DNA of 35,044 nt, from assembly GCA_037178675.1 (NCBI GenBank), contig JAYMGJ010000007.1, forward strand, positions 1 through 35,044. Reading direction: 5' to 3'. The stretch is from Scleroderma bovista. Its lineage: Eukaryota; Basidiomycota; Agaricomycetes; Boletales; Sclerodermataceae. Positions 10,621-21,174 of this stretch are shown piece by piece (the first letter of the stretch is position 1; each line of letters starts with the position of its first letter). Made by a program: the position numbers and the translations under genes. The notes below the pieces were generated by a model. That model saw only the letters and a list, made by a program, of their open reading frames with translations. It ran no database searches and was not told the origin of the DNA.

Positions 10621-12177
10621 TTATGAGGGGGGATTAGCTGCTCTCTCTCTGTATCCTGCATGCTTCTGTCGGATCCTCACTAGAGCGCTGTTTTGGGATG
10701 GCATACGCTCATTCTCCATGTAAAGAGGGAACACTTGCCTACAATGAATGTAGTTAGAAGATATGCAATAAGACCAACACTGTCATACCTGTTCCACCAC
10801 ATCAACAACTGATCAACTTTGTCTTTCTCCTCAGAATCATCGAGGAGATCAAGGATGGAATTATAAAAGTGTTTGGAATCAGTTACTAAGTCTGTCCGAG
10901 AGAAAACTTGTGCAGATGTCAGGGCAAAACGGGCCTAAAGCGCAGAAAGCACTGTGGTGAATAAACGCGATGAATGATGCTATTAGCAACTAACCTGGGT
11001 GGCAACGTATGCTATGGAAGCTTTCGTCACAGACTGCATCCCGTGAATGCATGCATTACCAGAGTGAGTAGCCTTGGGCTCCTGGTCAACTGAGCTCGGT
11101 GATGTGAAGATATGTTTATATGCCTTGAGACTGTTAGTGCAGAAAGAGGAAGAAAAATAGGTCCTTACCGAAACAAGCAGGCCACTGCACAAAAGCCCAT
11201 TCCAAGGATCTTCCTGATCGTATGAATAATCTGCATACAAAAACACAGGCCATTGATCCCCTGCAACCTGGATTTGCCCATTGACAAGCTTGGACCTGGT
11301 GCTGGATGCAACATGGTCAGTTATTCAGTAGAGGTGTAACAAATGTGAACTCACTCAGAATGATTCCAGTCAAGGCCTGCTGGACACAACAACGCCCCCG
11401 TGCGTTCATGATGGAACCCACGACCAGACTTGACGTTGCACAGAATATGGGGGTTAAGGCTCTGTCCCTTGGGTGTGATCCAATCTATAATGGCGCTTTT
11501 CATTCCTTTTGTGTTGTCAGCACGGGCACCATTATCACCCTTCTGAATCTGATGGGGATTGTGAACACTGATTTCACTGGGGAGGCTATGGTCGACATAC
11601 CAAATCTGCGATCTCAATGACCTCTTCCTCTGATGAATTCATAAGACGACCCTCTAACCCAGACACTATCCGCAAAAGTTCATGGAACACTGAATACTCC
11701 TTGCGCTGTAGGGGGGGGTTGGGTGTTGCTGCTGCCTCAGGTGAGGCACGCTCGACCCAGGGGCTTCTGGAGGTCTGGCAGAGCTCCCAGGGACTGGGGA
11801 AACTAGAGGAAGTAGGGAGAGTAGAGGTGTTCAGTCACTCCAGGACTGAGATCAAACATATACAGAGGAAAGAGGGAAGTTGCTTAGTAAGCTAAGTACA
11901 AGCCTACATAGCTAAGGTAAGAGTCCAGTATCAGTACTACCAATTCTACACCTAGAGACAGGACTGTCTCTACAGCGCTCACTGCAAAAAGTATTACTTA
12001 AGTCCCGACAACGGAACATTATTCACAACTCACACAGCTGTTAAATTTTCCTCCGGTTCATCAGCCCACTCACCCATCATGGCAATGCCATTGGCAAGTA
12101 AGGTCTGGATATTGCAAAACGAATGAGCGACACGGCCAAAATGGCGACCATGGTGGACTAAGGGATCCTGCGTAGTT
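10621..12177 (-). CDS. DUF6698-like protein, multi-exon, open through the recognised exons
   Basis: Seven exons on the minus strand keep one frame: 12177-12036, 11705-11601, 11548-11355, 11295-11169, 11130-10995, 10934-10789 and 10738-10621, ending in TAA at 10621-10623. Introns are mostly 38-60 nt with GT..AG ends; that at 11706-12035 is about 330 nt and could hide another exon. Motifs include HHGRHFGRVAHSFCNIQ, DNGARADNTKGMKSAIIDW, GRGFHHERTGALLCPAGLDW, DQWPVFLYADYSYD, ACIHGMQSVTKASIAYVATQ and QLLMWWNRQVFPLY, which match my memory of DUF6698 proteins. The N-terminal exon was not located; the segment above 12177 begins after an acceptor. The function of the family is unknown. In a window full of wrecks, its lack of stops is notable. 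Confidence 0.7.
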
Positions 12178-12530
12178 CTAGAGAATAGTTAGAGCAGCAT
12201 CAGACCACAAAGATCAAAGAGCTTATGCTTTTTTTCTGGGTCCAAGCTCTAAAGCGTTGGAAGCCCCACACTTCTGCGGTCTCGAGGATCCACTGGGAAT
12301 GAGCTCGGTGTTGGGCTGCTGTGGACTGCTTGTCATGTGGGAGAGTTAGCTGTGGGACTCCAAATCCATCTTGGCGGTTGAGTTGTTTGGATTTTATACC
12401 TCCTGAATGCATTCCTACAGGGCCAAGGGTGCTTGGAGTCGACGGTGGCGGCACTACTGCAGCACAGCCACTGATACATGGATGTAAACCTAAGTGCCAG
12501 CCTGGTGAGGCTATGATGACACTTTAGTAA
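12178..12530 (-). other. Probable 5' region of the DUF6698-like gene
   Basis: A minus-strand TATAAAA (near 12394-12400) lies above an ATG near 12371, and a splice acceptor (CTCTAG) ends at 12178. A frame rich in Ser, Pro and basic residues precedes the acceptor, as in the variable N-termini of this family. No clean start-to-donor path was found, so the first exon stays open. Confidence 0.3.
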
Positions 12531-12962
12531 TTGAACTGGCTTCAGGTAATCTATCTTATCAAATCAGAGAGCTCGCCGCCAGAGTATTCAGAGTGTAACG
12601 TAACTTGGGGGCTCTTTCAGATGCCAGTCTGTGGTGGTATCCTTGCCTTAGCGAACCTGAAGGACAATTTTTGGCTGGCTGCATGCTGCACAGAATCCCA
12701 TGGAAGGGTAAGAGTGTCCACTTTCCTGCTGAGCCTGAATATTGCTGTTGTGTCCAGACAGACACTCAGATGCAAAGACCATCAAATGGTCACAGCCAGT
12801 GAAAAAGGCTGGCTCAAAAAGCACGGTCCGAAGTATAGTCACAACTTGTTACGTACTTCCACGACGATGACAACAGAGGTTCAAATGACATCACAGTTGG
12901 CTGGAAAAATGTTGGATGGCCACGAAACATTGGTTAGTGGCGATGCAGAAAGTGCAGGGTAA
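12531..12962 (+). CDS. Uncharacterised open frame, 143 codons, doubtful
   Basis: An uninterrupted frame runs to TAA at 12960-12962. It shows no motif, signal peptide or repeat I recognise, and its composition is not clearly coding. The opposite strand is open in shorter blocks. It could be chance, or part of an unrecognised spliced gene. I would not treat it as a gene without transcript support. Confidence 0.15.
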   Translation: MNWLQVIYLIKSESSPPEYSECNVTWGLFQMPVCGGILALANLKDNFWLAACCTESHGRVRVSTFLLSLNIAVVSRQTLRCKDHQMVTASEKGWLKKHGPKYSHNLLRTSTTMTTEVQMTSQLAGKMLDGHETLVSGDAESAG

Positions 12963-13219
12963 CACACATACTAATAGTACTAGTAAGACAGACATGACAA
13001 CAGACGGGTTCGAGACCTGTACTGTCACAACACAGAGTGTACACTTGCAAGTACCAGACAATGTGCCAATCCGCAAAAGCTGTGAGTAGGGAAGTGCTCT
13101 AATTGGATGGAAAGGGTCAAGGGAAAAGGAACCCTGAAGCCAGTCTAAATGCCATGAGAGTACTACTCACCATTGCAGATTCCTCGGGTAAAATTGCAGA
13201 TTGGCGAGTCAAACTTGAC

Positions 13220-13605
13220 AAATTGACAAGAACTGCTTGTATGCATCAGTAGGTGGCAGTGTCATTAAAGAAGAGTGACCATGAAGCTCCCCGTTTGGAA
13301 GTCTCATACCAGACAATGCATGTCGACCACACATCAAATTGATAAGAACTGCTTGTACGCATCAGTAGATGGTGATGTTATCAAAGAAGAGTGACCATGA
13401 TGGTCCCCATTCGAAAGGACAAGCATTTTTACTCTCGTACCAGACAATGCATGTGAAACACACATCAAATTGATAGTAGGAACTGCTTGGGGCCAATGAG
13501 AAACTGACAAGTAGTACAATTGAGCTGAGATTGCCGAACAGCCGCAGAATATGCACTAGTGGGTGGCGGTGTCACATCAAAAAGCTACCTGTTTGGAAGG
13601 ACATA
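13220..13605 (+). repeat. Three-copy degenerate tandem repeat, ~120-130 bp
   Basis: Copies start near 13220, 13337 and 13468, each opening with AATTGA..A followed by GAACTGCTTG. They share CATCAGTAG, AAGAAGAGTGACCATGA and TACCAGACAATGCATG. The third copy is more diverged. A lone TACCAGACAATG at about 13053 suggests an older copy upstream. No coding function is seen. Confidence 0.65.
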
Positions 13606-13847
13606 CGAGCTCACTTGTTGCTTATGCAGACCGCGGCATCCAGTAAAACCTTCAATTGGTATTCGCTTAAGCTTGGTAATCTGAAGAAATCCATTTAAGG
13701 CTTGTCATGGACTAGTTACCTATCTATCTCTCGCCCAAACGCCATACTTCAGTGTCGAGAGAGAATGTCCGCTAATATTGAAGGCATGTCAAAACGTGGT
13801 TGTTAACTTGGACTGTGTCCTGACCTTGATTAATAGACAGCGGGGTT

Positions 13848-14171
13848 GTGCCGGTGGAGACCCACAGTCCAGATCTGGACGAAATTCGTCAAAGGCTCCT
13901 TGAAAGCTCAGATGCGGAGCAGAGCAACGTGCAAATACCAATCGAGCAACCTCGAACCATTAGAGCCTCAGAAGAAGTGGTGTTACTCCTTCAGCTGGCG
14001 TCCCATGTGACAGAAATCAAGCCCAAGGTCGATATCTTGATCGCCGATTGTGTGGCCCAATTAGGCCCAAATGAAATAGCTTCTCACCCCAGTGAGAAAT
14101 TTTGCTGGGCATGTGGATATTCAGATAGAGATCCTTTCGAGGAATCCCAGAATCCATGCAGTTTCTGTTGA
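13848..14171 (+). CDS. Hypothetical fragment with a four-cysteine end
   Basis: A frame of 107 codons ends in CWACGYSDRDPFEESQNPC followed by SFC. Two C-X2-C pairs of this kind could bind zinc, but that is inference. The apparent start is GTG, so the frame is probably an internal exon or a remnant. The region just upstream (13600-13840) shows no repeat or gene I can name. I do not recognise the family. Confidence 0.25.
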   Translation: MPVETHSPDLDEIRQRLLESSDAEQSNVQIPIEQPRTIRASEEVVLLLQLASHVTEIKPKVDILIADCVAQLGPNEIASHPSEKFCWACGYSDRDPFEESQNPCSFC

Positions 14172-14339
14172 GAAAGTACTTTGTTACCTTGTAGTCTTGT
14201 TTCCAGCCATTCTGGGGACCTCTGGTTGGACATTCAGATATATTTGACGGAAACATCCCCATAACGTCTGGTGCAGTATCATCTAGATCACATACTTTGG
14301 CCTGTGATATGGGTAGTTATGTGGGTAATGGAAAGTACA

Positions 14340-14675
14340 CTATCTCTCACCTCTAGAGCGAATCTTGAAGTGGGAGTCGTGGGATACTGAACCAAGTTGT
14401 TTGACAGAGGCTGCAAGTTGGTGGACATAGTCCGGTGCAGAAATCCATCGCATTGCAGAGATTACTTGCTCAGTGTGGTACCTTGTTTCACCCAACGGAC
14501 CTACTGATCTGCAGATCCAGTCTGCCAAAGTATCCAAGGGCTCCGAGCCGACTGACGTGTAGTTCAAGTGAATCGGCCAACCGACTACTGTTTGTAGACT
14601 ACTCACGGAAAGAAGGGTTGTCGGGACAGCCAACGTAGCACTGCACATGTAAGTTGCATCAGTACTGCCAAACAC
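14340..14675 (-). CDS. Unknown open frame crossing the left palindrome edge
   Basis: This frame of 111 codons has its N-terminal part inside the left arm (to 14503) and its C-terminal part outside. The mirrored frame at 33542-33714 keeps the shared part and then runs into different sequence. A donor-like GTGAGAG near 14351 and a downstream exon-like piece (AKVCDLDDTAPDVMGMF, near 14300-14240) hint at a spliced gene reading leftwards. No family is recognised. If real, the right-arm copy is a truncated duplicate. Confidence 0.3.
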   Translation of the reverse strand: MFGSTDATYMCSATLAVPTTLLSVSSLQTVVGWPIHLNYTSVGSEPLDTLADWICRSVGPLGETRYHTEQVISAMRWISAPDYVHQLAASVKQLGSVSHDSHFKIRSRGER

Positions 14676-15070
14676 GAGTATGCCAGAAGTTTACATTGTG
14701 GTGAGATGCTAGCCAGACACGATCATGTCAAAACGGCTGCGTACATCGTGAATGATGACCTCCTCGACACCGTCTTCTATGGTATAGATATCAAGGTTCT
14801 CCAGGGCATATCCATCCTACCAATGGAAGGTCAAGGTGACACACTTTTGGATAATAAAAAAAGCTATTCAAACCTTTTCCAAATGGAGCACACCGCCATA
14901 GGCAAGAGAGCGACCGAGTAGGTCAACGGCACACGCCCAGATAGTCGTGGACCTCAGCTTCATAGAGAGGGCCTATAGTGTAAGCGATATCTGTACAGCG
15001 GGGATGGAAGCGAGTAACTATGAAGCGAAACCATGAGTATTCACCGTGGAGTAAGAGAGAGAAACCGACC

Positions 15071-17576
15071 TCCAACATCCGTCTGCTTGACCACTGTAAA
15101 TCACTCTGGGGGATAAGGACGTGGCCCATAGACAACATCCCAAGACCACCCAATTCCTTCGGTGTGTAGAAGATAGCTGGCGGGAAACACGATGGCATCT
15201 TACTGTTCAAGCCGATCTTTACACGCGTCTGAATCTTGTTCTCGGCTTTGACAAGGGCACCCAAAAGTTCATTTGTATGGATGACAGCTTCGCGATAGTA
15301 TGTCATCAGCCTAATCAATGCAATATTCCACTTATTGACAATCTTGGAGAACATTGTTGAACCCGAACCCATGAGGACTTGGCGGATACAGTTGTTGAAC
15401 TGCTGGATACCTGGATGGGAACACATCAGTAAAGGGCACCGATATGCATCCAACTGGATAATGATTTACCGTCATCAGAAACATGCAGGAATGCCTGGGC
15501 TGTCCGCTCCTTCGTCTGCTCGTTCATGAGATTCCAAACAGCATCCTTCAATGAGAACTGCTCTCCACCCAGCGTCCTAATCTTCAGCAAAATGCGAACC
15601 TCGAAGCCAGACATTGAAAACAGGAGCTGTGGGTTATCCTTGGAATAGACACTAACAAAGGTGTCCTCCCATTCGATCATAGTCAAGGACCTAGGTAGGC
15701 TCTGCTTGACGTTCCAGAATACCGCTCTCCCGAGATTCACATCGTGCTTGATAAGTCTCATGTGGTGATCCCGAGGCCAGCAACGCTTGCTGTTGGGAGG
15801 ATCTGGGTTTGCACTCAGCTATCGCCGAATAAGATAGGGCACTTCATCTGAGAACATGGAGCCGATCGACGTAGCAAGAGTACAGACGGATGGGGTGGCA
15901 AGTCTCCATAGCAGAAGCGCGATATTGGAAAAAGTTGTTCCCAGCCATCTTGCTGGCTTGCTGGAGACCGAGGACAAGAAGATCCAGTACGAGACCCTAA
16001 TATTGAAAGACGAATGCAGAGAATTGTAGACCACGGATAAGGTCATACACGTTGGTGTGCGCCATCATGTCCTTGTAAGTTAGGACAGTGTTATTTTTCG
16101 CTGTGATGTAATCTGCCAGATTATGGTCCATAATCAAGCGGAGTAAGCGGTTGAGGAGCATCAGGTCGATCTTCTTGTACCCCTTGGAAACCACGGTTTC
16201 CATCATGACAATGCATTCACCCTTGCTGGTCTCCCAGACATCAGTAAGGTTGTTGATACCTTGACACCACTGTGGAAAAAAGACACAGCAAGTATATATT
16301 ACCATTGTGGATAAATAAGTATGGATAAGTAATACTAACCTCGTATACAAGGAGTGGAGGAGGTTCTGTATCTGCAGGTTTGATCCATGCAGGGAAAAGA
16401 TCTCGCTTGTCAGCTTCGAAGAACAGGAATTGGTCAAGGTACTAAACAAGTCATGGTCAGGGGAAGTACAGAGAAAAGCACAAATAAAACTGACCGCATC
16501 GGTGATCTGCTCCACTGGCTCAATGTCATAGCAAGGGATGAGTTTGTCATAGGTATCGAAAAACTCTATACCAGCCTCCTTGAATGCATGCTGGGTCAAG
16601 AGCAGACATTTGATATGTGACAAAGCTGAACAAATAAATGAACTGAGTCCATTGCCATAAAGGATGGAAGCTTACATTCGTGTGGGTTGTTGTAGGCTTG
16701 CTCGATGAGTGCCAGTTCCTCACGTTGCGACTGTTTAAGGCGACCCTTGACCAAGTATGCCTCTTTAAGCTTTTCAAGAGCCAAGACGATAAGAAAGGGA
16801 TTAATTAAGGGAATGAAAGTAGGTCTTACAGGAATGGGATAGGCGCAAACTTTCGGCTTTCAAGCCAGTGGACAGTGGCCATGTAAATTGCGACGGCCTC
16901 TTCAGCACTGATGTACGGTCCATCCTTGAGATAGCCACACTGCCTCTCTTGTTCAGCTTTCAAGTATAATGCATTAAAAGAGGGCGAGGCAGGAAATCAC
17001 ATTTTACTTACAGGTGAGATGCCAAGTTCTTCTTCACGACCGCCTTGTTGACAGTGGCACCACGCCGGATATGCTCCCGGTTATAATGGGCAACACTGAC
17101 CCACCAAGAGTCTGCCTTGTTTGAGGGAGGGGGGGGGGCATCCATAGCAAATATTGTCCATTAAATGGCGGTTGCACGTCACAGGCCACGTCGATGATGG
17201 TGCTGTATATGAGATTCAGCTTCCTTCATCGAGAAGGAAGGTGACCACCCTAAGTAAATAGAATTCTTGTCCATTAAATAGCGATCGCACATCACAGGTC
17301 ACACCAGACTTTATACATAGAATAGATGCGTAAACCTACTGAATATGAAACGACAATAAATGCATACCTTGTGGTGAATCAACAAGTTGAGCATGTTGTA
17401 ACCCTGCCTGCAAACCTGCAAACCAGCCTTGACCCAATCCAAACGCGTTGTTTGGAAAAATTTAGTCACATTCAGTTGACGGAAGAGGTTCTTCCTCGTC
17501 ATAGCCTTCTCCGAATGGGCCTTGAGCTCGTTCAGAACGAAGAATTCTTCGGATGATGGTATGGCAATAATGGATG
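15071..17576 (-). pseudogene. prp8: PRP8 spliceosome core segment, left-arm copy, decayed
   Basis: Prp8 is the central U5 snRNP protein that cradles the spliceosome's catalytic RNA. Reading leftwards: KATKFF-type motif [11 protein letters not shown] and [18 protein letters not shown] (about 17500-17360); a gap; [15 protein letters not shown] (about 17080); [122 protein letters not shown] (near 15100). Introns of 50-70 nt remain, so this is a DNA-level copy and not a retrocopy. Breaks include a stop after SAFVFQY (15997-15999), further stops and a lost base after SDLQWS. The linker, endonuclease-like, RNase H-like and Jab1/MPN domains are absent. Confidence 0.85.
17118..17367 (-). other. Non-PRP8 stretch replacing an internal PRP8 exon block
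   Basis: Between LNLLIHHK and the KADSWW-type exon, intact Prp8 has well over 100 residues that are missing here. About 250 bp of unrelated DNA fills the gap, mirrored at 30849-31098. It holds two direct copies of a ~28-bp word ending ATTTAATGG and a hairpin CTTCCTTC/GAAGGAAG. A small insertion with a linked deletion is one reading. Confidence 0.5.
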
Positions 17577-17634
17577 GACCTGGGGAGCGAGTTGTAAATG
17601 AGGGAAAGGGGCGAAATCATTCCTCACTGCCAAG

Positions 17635-17841
17635 GTGTTGAACGTGGCCATTCCAGGAGAACCCAAGTTTGAGCCTCTTTACCGTGACATGGACACGTTT
17701 GACTTGGGCTGGAACGAGTTTAACAATATCAGCAAGCCATTATTCACCAACAGATTCATACCGAGTACAGTTGCTTTCCGAGTGTGCCCCAAGCGATACA
17801 AGTTGGCCATGACAGGTAGGGTGAGTGACCAAGAGCGGTAG
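17635..17841 (+). pseudogene. prp8: Inverted PRP8 exon (left arm)
   Basis: The frame contains [15 protein letters not shown] followed by WNEFNNIS, which matches the conserved Prp8 N-terminal stretch with the IPGEP..EPLYRD and WNEFNDI motifs. It lies on the strand opposite to the rest of the PRP8 copy in the same arm. In intact genes this exon precedes the LNELK/KATKFF region in the same orientation, so the segment was inverted. The right-arm copy (30375-30578) shows the same inversion, so it predates the duplication. Confidence 0.75.
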
Positions 17842-18323
17842 GAAGGTCCATTGATGGCAGAGGACGTTCGCTGACATTACACAGCGGGCAGTCAGAGAGG
17901 GGGAGGTGAGGGCAGAGGGAAAGGAACTCACCGCAGGTGCGGTCATACGAGGTAGCCTCATGATGTGACACAAGGATCACAAGGATCACAAAAAAGTACG
18001 TACCGTGTACTAGGAAGCCCGGCCTATCGGCTCCAAGTTGAATGCCACCTGCGTCGCTATTGATCTCTTCTTCCCGTATATACAGTAGGGACTCCGGGTT
18101 AGTCTCCCCAAGGCAGACCAAAGATTCGATGGAAGATAATTGTTCCCTCTGCGACTTACTCCGGGTGCATGAAAGGAGAATAATGTCAATTTCTCACGCT
18201 CATCCTGAAAAGGGAACACTTTCGAAAGTTGCACTTGTCACGCATTACTAAGCTCTTCCCCAGAACCCTTTGCAAGCAAACCCCTCTTAACACCTTAGGC
18301 CCTGAATCCCGTCACACCACACA

Positions 18324-18955
18324 ATGTCCAGTTTTCACTGGGCTAGTCATTGCCTGGCAACTGCTCTGCCACCATCACTGACACGTCGCCATCGCTCCAA
18401 GGATGAATTTATTCTCAACCATGTCACTTGGCTCAGGTGAGTGTTTTCGATCTTTGGTGTTCGACTGATATTTCTAGATTCAATTTTCAATCTTCTGCGT
18501 CATTGCGGCATAGGTCTGAGGACCTCACAGAGGCGTTTCAAAGGGTCCCCAGGTGGTTGCATGGCTCACATGTTTGCATGTTTGCATGGTAAGCTCTTTT
18601 GCCTTCTCGTGTCCAGCTAATGTTTTGCAAGTTTGACTTTGATTCTTTCACATCGTCATCGACATCTATGGACCTCATTTGGATGGTCACAGGGACTAAT
18701 GGATGACCTTGATGACATAGGCAAGTTGTCCTTTTGTGATCTCTGGTATGGGCGGATGTGCTGACACTCCGTGGACAGTTGTGCACCTTCGATTTGCCGT
18801 CAGGCAATGTTGCCGCCGCTTCCTGTGTTGCAACCCTCACCATTGCCATCACCTCCATTTCATTCGCCAGCAACATCACTCGTCACCTTGCTCTCAACAT
18901 CTCTTGTCTTGTTGCTGTCGTGCTCAATCCCTTCGCACACATTTTTGACTGATCT
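18324..18955 (+). pseudogene. Possible small spliced membrane-protein gene (left arm)
   Basis: ATG at 18324 opens an exon to 18436 (MSSFHWASHCLATALPPS). A 41-nt intron (18437-18477) leads in phase to an exon ending at 18588 (TEAFQRVPRWLHGSHVCMF). Later frames give SFGWSQGLMDDLDDIG and then a strongly hydrophobic stretch (VATLTIAITSISFASNI, ISCLVAVVLNPFAHIF) that could be two membrane helices, ending at a TGA (18953-18955). The join between the third and last exon is not clean, so the copy may be broken. A weakly similar sequence (HLAGWMGGLGDTG) appears near 25715-25752. The family is not recognised. Confidence 0.35.
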
Positions 18956-19347
18956 CAAGGTATCGCACCCCCCCCTCCTCCCTGAGGTCTCCGACTGCTG
19001 TGTTCTGACGTTCTTGGATGGTTTTTACAGGTGTCCCTGTGTCGTTCTTGATCCTTGGTGCATCTGTGCACTTTCTCAACCCTTCTGTGTGGTTTCTGGT
19101 GAGGTTCAACTGATCCTCGCGCCCTCTTGTGCCTCTAGCACATTTAGGTAAGTTTGGTTACTCTTTCACCACTTACTAACTTTCCATGGTGTGTTTGCAG
19201 TGGTCTTCGTATCGTCAATAGCACTTGGCACATCTCTGTGCTGGCGAGATGCATTTGTGTGGTTCCCAGAGTTGGTCGGTTGAGTATAGAGGCGTGCAGA
19301 CATCATGAGAGAGTGCAAGAGAGCATGTGGGTGACATGAATGGCTTT

Positions 19348-19572
19348 GGAACCCATGCAAACACACATAGTAATAGTAACTTGGATGTATCAAATATCAC
19401 CGAAAAAGCAAAAGCACTATAAACGACTCATTGAACCAGCGCAATGATACTATGGACGTGCTGTGCTATTCTACATACAACGAAATTACTAGTGTACTAT
19501 AATACAGCATAACATCATTATGATGGTGCTATTTTCTGGTCACTATAACTGGTACACATCAGAGACCAGTTG
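19348..19572. other. Left-arm-only sequence and short homology tail
   Basis: Positions 19348-19490 have no partner in the right arm, whereas 19491-19519 again match 28836-28864. Either a ~143-bp piece was inserted here or it was lost on the right. It is AT-rich and has no gene. Confidence 0.6.
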
Positions 19573-19732
19573 TCAACACACCCGATGAGCCACTTTGCCA
19601 TTCTGATTCTTGACCCACCCATCATAATCTGCCAGGCATACATTCAGATCTCCTATGAAGGTACAGTTCACCAATGTCATACATATAAAATGAGTAATCA
19701 ACAATATGGACTTGATCCGTGTAAAAGAAATA

Positions 19733-20393
19733 TCATCGTGTGGTAGGTATGACAAGTGAATCCAGAACCTGCAGTATATCCACCTTAAACCTGCCAAGGT
19801 TTGTGCTGGTGTCTTCACCTCGGTAGTATGCTCTGTGATAGTATTGAACAAGCTCAGGGCCAAGGATTTTTGCGAATCTATCTTCGAAGTTCTTGATTTT
19901 TTGCAGGGCTAATGCCAGCATATGCACAGCCTCCTTCTTCTGGATGAGTGCAACGAACCAGCACTTTGCAAGTTCCTCATATTTGGGATGCCCATTCAGT
20001 TCCCCTGTGAAAGTGACCTTTATTGTTGGAATCAGTAACAAAAGCAACTCAAAACATCATGCAAGAACAACTGACTGACATTCTGGCAAATGCCTGGTCG
20101 AGGTTGGTTTCTGCCACTGCGATGAGATCTATGCTAGAGGGTTGAGTAGACTCAACACAAAGGGCCTCCAACTTTGAGAGGCCTGCCTGTGAAGAAGTTG
20201 ATGATACATCACTGCCATTTCGGCTGTGGCACAAAGTCGGAGATGATGATTCACAAAGTGATGGCATAGAAGAGTCAGAGTCTGTGGGACTGGCGGGTCG
20301 TCCCATTGGCCAAGAATTGGTTCGCAGGCAAAAGGAGGTAAAGGTCAAATCACGAGGCTCAGGATAATCCTGTGTCATAATGGTGGGGTTCAT
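19733..20393 (-). CDS. Small Ser-rich protein of unknown function, two to three exons
   Basis: ATG at 20393 opens an acidic, Ser-rich exon (RPASPTDSDSSMPSLCESSS) that ends near 20076. A ~59-nt intron joins it in phase to 20017-19769, whose product is helical (ELNGHPKYEELAKCWFVALI, ALALQKIKNFEDRFAKIL). The frame can run on to a stop at 19733-19735. Alternatively a further intron leads to a terminal piece (19652-19573) ending DGWVKNQNGKVAHRVC, whose phase does not fit cleanly. That piece resembles the C-terminal region of the 492-codon gene to the right. No known domain was recognised. The 5' flank reaches a solo LTR about 160 bp away. Confidence 0.4.
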
Positions 20394-20552
20394 GGTGAGT
20401 GTAGAATGGGTTTTGAAAGTGCTGGCTCAAGATACGCTCCCACCTTCACATACTCATTTTAAGCGACGCTACGAGGTCCTCTAAGTGGCTGTGCTGATTA
20501 GCCCGATTGAGGACTTGGATCATTTGCGCAAAGGTGATGTGGAAGTGGCTGT

Positions 20553-21174
20553 TGTCAAGACCATGTCCAACTCCGGACTCTTATCCGGTTACTCCGGTCG
20601 CATCGCAGCACTACAGCTCAACTCCGGACCTCTGCTCATCACTCCGGTCCCAGACGCGCACATACTCTTCCGCTAAGTGCGACCCTTTGCATTAATCCCT
20701 ATCCAGTCGTTACTTCACTCCTCCGTCAACCCTGTAGTACCGTGAGTTCTCCGTGCTCTGTTTATATCCTCTACCTTGTAGTATTTTCTCCGGACCTTAC
20801 TTATTTTCATCGGACCTGACCTAGTCCCAACTCCGGTTATTCCTTGTCCGCCCTTTGGGCTGTTTACTTGTCACCGTAAATACTCGACCCTAGTTCTCCG
20901 TAGTATAAGTACCCTGTACTCCGTCCTGTATACCTCAGTCTGAAATCAACATAAGTCACTACTCCTGTTCTCGTCCATCTCCGTCTCCGTCTCTGTCTCC
21001 TTCCCTTGACCGGAACCTACGCAAGGGGTCAACGCTCGTTGTCCTTAGTCGTTGAACCCAATCGGTCACCAACTCCGGCCGGACTAGTCTCTTGTCCAGC
21101 ATCTGCCCTCCTCCTTCGTCCGCTCTCGTCCGGACTTGACCGGACCTCTTACCGGAGTAGACCCGGACTTGACA
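20553..21174 (+). repeat. Solo LTR with intact target duplication (GCTGT)
   Basis: A 622-bp sequence runs from TGTCAAGACC to CTTGACA and is flanked on both sides by GCTGT (20548-20552 and 21175-21179), a 5-bp target duplication as gypsy elements make. No internal coding region is present, so this is a solo LTR left by LTR-LTR recombination. It is rich in CTCCGG words. It shares family and length with the inverted copy at 23328-23974 and is distinct from the chromovirus LTR at 5207. Confidence 0.85.

Larger units (their letters stand above)
14503..19347 (+). repeat. Left arm of a 19-kb inverted repeat
   Basis: Each base x in this arm pairs with base 48217-x of the right arm at the outer end and 48215-x at the inner end, so only about two net indel bases separate 4845 and 4847 bp. 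The outer edge (ACTGATCTGCAGATCC) and the inner edge (ATGAATGGCTTT) are sharp. A further ~30 bp of homology (19491-19519 with 28836-28864) lies beyond a ~143-bp stretch (19348-19490) present only on this side. Contents: decayed PRP8 segment (-), inverted PRP8 exon (+), and a possible membrane-protein gene (+). No target duplication flanks the outer edges. Confidence 0.95.

Noticed and set aside
12995..13035. GGGTTCGAGACC resembling a tRNA T-loop
   Set aside because: No acceptor, D or anticodon arms could be folded around it.
14706..14921. 72-codon frame mirrored in both arms
   Set aside because: No motif, and it lies in AT-poor non-coding sequence just past the PRP8 remnant; its preservation follows from arm identity.
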